Shown here piece after piece: positions 20,186 to 24,602 of a DNA stretch of 24,602 nt. The notes under the pieces are model-generated. The model had not been told where the DNA came from. It saw nothing but the letters and a program-made list of their open reading frames with translations, and did not search any database. Origin of the DNA: Mesotaenium endlicherianum (taxonomy: Eukaryota > Streptophyta > Zygnematophyceae > Zygnematales > Mesotaeniaceae). The first letter of the stretch is position 1, and the number at the start of each line of letters is the position of its first letter. Position numbers and translations under genes: made by a program. The stretch is taken from the NCBI GenBank assembly GCA_009602735.1, contig WELA01007467.1:221764-246365 (forward strand). Direction: 5' to 3'.

Positions 20186-20930
20186 CGTAATGAATCAGTA
20201 TATTAGTAGATATAATATTCATTTAAATATAATAGTTAATTTAGTTCAGCCTGCTGAACTTTAGTTAGTAGTCAGTCTGCTGAACTTTAGTTAATAATCA
20301 ATCTGCTGGACTTTACATAATTATCAGTTTAATGACTCGGCCAAAAGCAGCAGGCTGAAGTCAACTTAAGTCAGCTTGCTGACACATTCTTTGACAGCCA
20401 GCTGACTTCCGTGCTCGGTAGCAGCGAACTGCCTTGATATGCATCTAAGTACGATATGCTAGATGAATGGCCAGATGACATCCCTATGATGGATGGCTAT
20501 TCGGGATGATGGGAGATGGCGGTGGATTTGGTTAACCGAGGTCCTATCAACGTGGTTAACTCCCGGGTAGGCGGTGCCATCGCACTGACCGTTGAACAGT
20601 AAACTCATTCCATGTACATATGCTAGGCATTGCTCTCGAGTTCGGCATTCGGAAACGAGGCCAACTCTCTTGTACAGCTTACTGAGAGAACTCTGAATCC
20701 AAGGCGAGAAGCCATTGATACGCACTGTCTTCTAACCTTGCTTATGTATGAGTTTACTGATTTGCATCATTGATGCTAGTTTACTCGCATTTGACTTACG
20801 AGTGTTATTTCCTACTAGTGTATTGTCCTTTGCCATTTAATTAGTTAACGGAAATACCATAAAGAATACTTGCTGATATAAAGATCTTAATTAATTGTTA
20901 ATCGCCTATTTGGTAAGTCGATTCATTTCA
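20186..20930 (+). repeat. 3' LTR of element B (745 bp)
   Basis: Aligns without gaps to 12084-12828, with about 16 differences counted by eye. Its first base is C where the 5' LTR and element A have T, so the terminal TG has become CG. It ends in CA followed by the TSD. Confidence 0.96.
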
Positions 20931-20935
20931 TCGTG
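20931..20935. repeat. Target-site duplication of element B, right copy (TCGTG)
   Basis: Matches 12079-12083; the ORF3 frame of element A continues across when one copy is removed. Confidence 0.93.
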
Positions 20936-21390
20936 GTAGAGGAGGAGCCCCGTGCTGACCTCTATATACTTGTCAAAGTCTTCGGATGCCTCCCCTTCCC
21001 TCTGGAGGATGTCCTTCTGTGACTCACTGCGACTTCTCTGAGCATACTTGAAGGCCTCCTCCAGTAGATGGAAGCCCTTGCCCAATACTGTGTAGCGGTA
21101 GCTACTGATTCGCCTCTGCTCTTCTTTAGCCTGCTGCTTCCTCTTCTCCTCAGCTTGCCTCTCCTCCTATGCTTTCTTGGCCTCCTCTGCAGCTTTTCTA
21201 TCCAATCTTCCTGCCTCAGACTGGCCTGTTCCTCCTCCTCCTTCTTCTTCTGTGCCTCCCGCTGTTGTTGGAGTCGTTGTGATTCCTGAGCGGAGATGGA
21301 GGATCATTCGATGTCTCCACGAAATTGCAAGTATTCTGCATGTGCCTCTTCCGCCCTTCTCTTCCTCTTGAGTTCCGACTTTTGAGTCAT
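20936..21390 (-). pseudogene. Element A ORF3, N-terminal part
   Basis: Starts at ATG 21390 after GAGCAG|G, as in element B, and encodes a Glu/Lys/Gln-rich coiled-coil region. It then reads SSYRYTVLG and a DKYIEVSTGLLLYHD segment that runs into the target-site duplication. Lesions: TGA at 21304-21306, a frame change around 21205-21220 between the two coiled-coil stretches, and TAG at 21167-21169. The gene was therefore probably damaged independently of the insertion of B; the order of those events is not known. The rest of the gene is at 10875-12083. Confidence 0.82.
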
Positions 21391-21771
21391 CCTGCTCAAT
21401 CATAAACACAATGCAGTGACTGAAGTCATGATATTTTGCCGCTACTGAGTGCCCTTGATGAAGAGGAACGCGATCGGGAGAGTTCCTGGTGTGAAATACC
21501 TGGTGTAAGTGAATATAAGGGAAAATTGAGTTGAAGAGAAAGTGAGCGCAGGTTGAGTGTGTAATGTGGCTTTCAGAGATTTTGCGGCTGATCTCGAAAC
21601 ATAATACCACTCCATCCAACTTAATTTTAAAGGTGGGCTGCCTGTCGCAACTGTCACTAACTGTCACATCCCCCTCCAACTTATATGGAGACAGGACCTC
21701 CTGTCACCTTCCTTTGTCTCCTGAAGGGATAGTTAGGGCGGTGCCCCAGCCGCCCGAAGGTGGAACCATTT
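21391..21771 (-). other. Element A spacer between pol and ORF3
   Basis: Near the pol end it keeps the GACAGG/CCTGTC hairpin and TAAGTTGGAGGGG tract of element B (about 21665-21710), then diverges. A further PPT-like TTAAGTTGGATGGAG lies at about 21610-21625. No ORF supported. Confidence 0.6.
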
Positions 21772-24602
21772 TTACGCCCCTTTGGCATTGGTCAGCTGGT
21801 CTTTAAACTCCCAAGTGTCCCCAAAGGCATCGTAACCCTTCCATCGGATGAGGTACTCCATGACATATTTAGACGATCGACGGACCGAGCGAGCGTCTAA
21901 AATCTCATCGACCTCATATTCCTCAGGGTCGCCGTCCCGGACAGCGGGGACCGTTTGGACAGGTAACCGACTTGTGAACAGTGTATCACCTTTGATGTAT
22001 GGTTCCAGGAAGGAGACATTAAAGACCGGGTGACCCTTGTAGTCCGCTAACATGTTCAGTTTGTAAGCGTTCTGACCGACACGACGCACTAACGAATATG
22101 GACCGAACCAGACAGGGCCAAGCTTTTTCTTGACCACACCAGGGAGGTACAGGTGCTGAGAATGCAGTTTGACTAAATCGCCCTTAGAAAATGTCAGCTC
22201 CCGACGGTGTTGATTAGCGTATTTTTGTTGGTTTTCTTCGGCTTTGTGCAGGTTTTCTTGGACTTATGACAGAGTGTCAGCAAACTCCTATGTTAACTGG
22301 AGGGATACCGGATTGTCAATCCCTTCAGGGTGAGTTAAAGACTCCCAGAGGACATCTAAAGGAGACTTAGGGACTCTACCCAGACTTAATTCAAAAGGAG
22401 TCTTGCCCGTTGACGCGTGCACCGCACTGTTGACCGCAAACTAAATTTGAAGCCACAGGTCATCCCAATTATCTTGTTTTTTGTTAAAATATGCTCTCAG
22501 CACCTCCTGCAGAACTCGATTAGTTCTTTCAGTCTGCCTATCAGTCTGAGGGTGGTTTGCTGTGCTGAGCAGCTGTTTGACTCCATTAACCCATTAAAGC
22601 TCTCCAAGACTTAGAGGTAAATTTTGAGTCTCGGTCTGAGATGATATTAGATGGTAGCCCATGTTCGCATACTACACGGTTGAAGAACTGTCTCGCTGTT
22701 TCGAGTGCAGTTACTTTGACAGTTGTGGGGATGAAAATGACCATTTTTGTCAGTTTGTCCACGACTACCAGTATCGAATCATGCCCATTAGCCGTTCGTG
22801 GCAGTGTGACCACCCAGTCCATGGATATCGTTTCCCAGCGTCCCGCTGGGATGGGAAGCGGTTGAAAGAGACCTCCCGGTGGTGTGTGCCTAGACTTATT
22901 TCTTTGACACAAATCACAGGACTGCACATATTTCAAGACCTCTCGGGGCAACCTCTCCCAATGATAATGTTTTGCCAGTTTGCCAACTGTTTTGGCATGC
23001 CCCAAATGCCCACCCGGTAAACTGTGGTAGGCTTTCCTAAGTTGTTCTAGGAAGGACTTTTTCACCTTTAGTGAAGTGAGTGCACACAGGACTTTATCTA
23101 CAGCATGCTGACTGAAGTTCCTTTCTTGCAAGTCAGGTCTTCTAGAGAGTGCATCAGCAGGATTCAACTTCCCTGGTTTGTAGTCGATCAAGACTTGGAA
23201 CTGCTCCAACATCTGGCTCCAGCGGTTTTCCCTCCTCGACAGCTTGGACTTCTTCTGAAAGTGAGTCAGAGCTAGATGATCTGTAATCACCTTAAAAGCT
23301 TTATCATGTAAGTATGCTCTCCACTGTTTGAGCACATGAATGATTGCTAGCAGCTCTTTATCATGCACAGAGTAATTAATCTCCGCTGGATTAAATTTCA
23401 TACTCATACAACACAGGATGCCACTCCTGCCGTACCTTACCATCCTTTGTGGTTTTGTCAGCAGGCCGCAACAAGATAGCACCCATGGCAAAGTCAGAGG
23501 CATCAGTAACCACCTGCACCGATTTGCTGGGGTCATACACGGCTAGCACTGGGGCAGAACAAAGGGCATCTTTAAGTGTCTGGAAGGCAGCCTGCTGCTC
23601 TTCCCCCCACACATACCCTATGTCTTTCTTAGTAAGGTCAGTCAGTTTACTGGCCTTTGTGGAATAATTCTCAATAAATCTCCTATAGTAGTTAGCCAAC
23701 CCGAGGAAGGATCTAACTTCAGAGACCATCTGTGGTACTGGCCAGTCCCTTATGGTCTGGACTTTCTTAGGATTCACACTGATGCCCTTTTTACTGACAA
23801 CGTGGCCTAAGAATTCAATACTTTCCTTAAAGAAATCACACTTGCTCATTTTAGCATACAAGTGATTTTTCCGCAGAGTGTCCAGCACTTTCTTTAAGTG
23901 TTCAGTGTGCTGAGCTTCATCTTTAGAGAAAATTAAAATATCATCCAGGAAAACTTGCACAAACTTATCCAAATAAGGTCTGAAAATGTCATTCATAGCA
24001 CCCATGAAGGTAGCAGGAGCATTAGTCAGTCCAAATGGCATCACGTTGAACTCATAGTGTCCATAACGTGTATGGAATGCAGTCTTGTGTTCATCCCCCT
24101 CAGCAATTCTGATTTGATGATAAGCACTCTTGAGATCTATCTTACTGAACACCTTAGCGCCAGACAGGGNACTAGACAGGGTATCAAGCAAGTCCTTGAT
24201 CCTGGGTAAAGCATACTTGTTCTTTACTGTAATTCTGTTCAGGGCTCTGTAATCCACACACATCCGCATACTGCCATCCTTTTTCTTAACAAATAGGATG
24301 GGTGCGCCGTAAGGTGATTTACTGGGAGAAATATAACCATTTTCCTCAAGCTCTGCAATCTGTGTTCTCAACTCCTCGCTCTCTCCATAAGACAAGCCAT
24401 ACGTGCGTTGCCAAGGTGGCTGACTCCCAGGTAATAGATCAATCCTATGATCTACTTCCCTCTAAGGGGGTAGTCCTGGAGGCATATTAAATACATCAGT
24501 GTACTGAGCAACAATTTTTGCAGCGGTAGGGTGCTCCGGAGGGCTTACCTTTTTCTCAACCACTTCTTCAGGTTGAGGAGGTACCTCTCTTAGCAGCAGA
24601 CA
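21772..24602 (-). pseudogene. pol: Element A pol remnant (RT, RNase H, integrase, chromodomain), broken and cut by the window edge
   Basis: Nearly identical to B pol from about residue 228 onward (the 5' part lies outside the window). RT (LDD motif), RNase H, integrase (MDWV, ISDRDSK) and chromodomain are recognisable. Lesions relative to B: AAG to TAG at 24462-24464; a 12-nt insertion containing the lone N at 24170; a 2-nt deletion near 23400; an in-frame loss of about 57 codons near 23021-23028, around the first integrase zinc-finger His; 1-nt deletions near 22585; CAG to TAG at 22441-22443 and 22288-22290; GAA to TAA at 22264-22266; and a stop at 21772-21774 that trims the C-terminus. It cannot encode a working polyprotein. 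Confidence 0.95.

Larger units (their letters stand above)
12084..20930 (+). mobile_element. Element B: complete Ty3/Gypsy chromovirus with a third ORF (8,847 bp)
   Basis: Two 745-bp LTRs, TSD, tRNA-iMet-type PBS, gag, pol in the -1 frame, ORF3, and a PPT are all present and in order; gag, pol and ORF3 have no interrupting stop. The domain order PR-RT-RNaseH-IN-chromodomain places it among chromoviruses. LTR divergence is about 16 differences in 745 (about 2%), so insertion is fairly recent but not immediate. It sits inside ORF3 of the related, oppositely oriented element A. The only defect visible in the cis elements is a T-to-C change at the first base of the 3' LTR. Confidence 0.96.
10036..24602 (-). 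mobile_element. Element A: degenerate Ty3/Gypsy chromovirus, split by element B and cut by the window edge
   Basis: Read on the minus strand from the right edge: pol remnant (24602 to about 21772), spacer, N-terminal part of ORF3 (21390-20936), [element B with its duplicated target site], remainder of ORF3 (12083-10875), PPT and 3' LTR (10755-10036). Its 5' LTR, PBS and gag lie beyond 24602. Pol is nearly identical to that of B apart from lesions, so A and B are one family. Multiple stops and frameshifts make A non-coding. The possible left target-site copy is TATGG (10031-10035), which cannot be checked without the other end. Confidence 0.93.

Overview
The window looks like nuclear DNA of a green plant or streptophyte alga. 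It holds a plant-type AP2/ERF transcription-factor gene with a consensus GT-AG intron, and Ty3/Gypsy chromoviruses with a plant-type primer-binding site (near-match to initiator tRNA-Met). The GC-rich, polyQ-rich host gene beside AT-rich transposon DNA would fit a charophyte alga, but the species cannot be fixed from sequence alone. A single N at 24170 shows this is a draft assembly.

Layout. (1) 118-5740, minus strand: one probable two-exon gene. Exon 1 (4473-5740) ends exactly at the end of a DREB/ERF-like AP2 domain. A 2,044-bp intron (2429-4472) follows, then exon 2 (118-2428) encodes a very long Gln/Gly/Ala-rich tail. The exon lengths add to a multiple of three and the join keeps the frame (1,192 aa predicted). 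(2) 5741-7800: upstream region with a 10-bp-period tandem repeat at 6021-6089, otherwise nothing recognised. (3) 7801-10035: AT-rich, repeat-derived DNA with an old LTR fragment (7801-7952), a diverged direct repeat (about 8577-8650 and 9813-9889) and a weak 188-codon ORF. (4) 10036-24602: two related LTR retrotransposons nested in opposite orientation.

Element A (minus strand, older, degenerate) runs from its 3' LTR (10036-10755) leftmost to its pol at the right edge, where the window cuts it off. Element B (plus strand, 12084-20930, 8,847 bp) has inserted into the third ORF of element A, with a 5-bp target-site duplication TCGTG on both sides. B looks complete: two 745-bp LTRs differing at about 16 positions, PBS, gag, pol (PR-RT-RNaseH-IN-chromodomain), a third ORF of 558 codons, and a PPT.

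Most interesting is the third ORF (ORF3) between pol and the 3' LTR. It occurs in both elements and resembles no family I recognise. Its protein is only about half identical between A and B, although pol is nearly identical and the LTRs are about 90% or more alike. In B it is bracketed by two copies of short pre-PPT sequences, which suggests a separately acquired or exchanged module. Its ATG sits directly behind a consensus-like branch point and 3' splice site, which suggests expression from a spliced RNA. B also carries a textbook-looking -1 frameshift signal between gag and pol: TTTAAAA, a 7-nt spacer and a perfect 10-bp stem.
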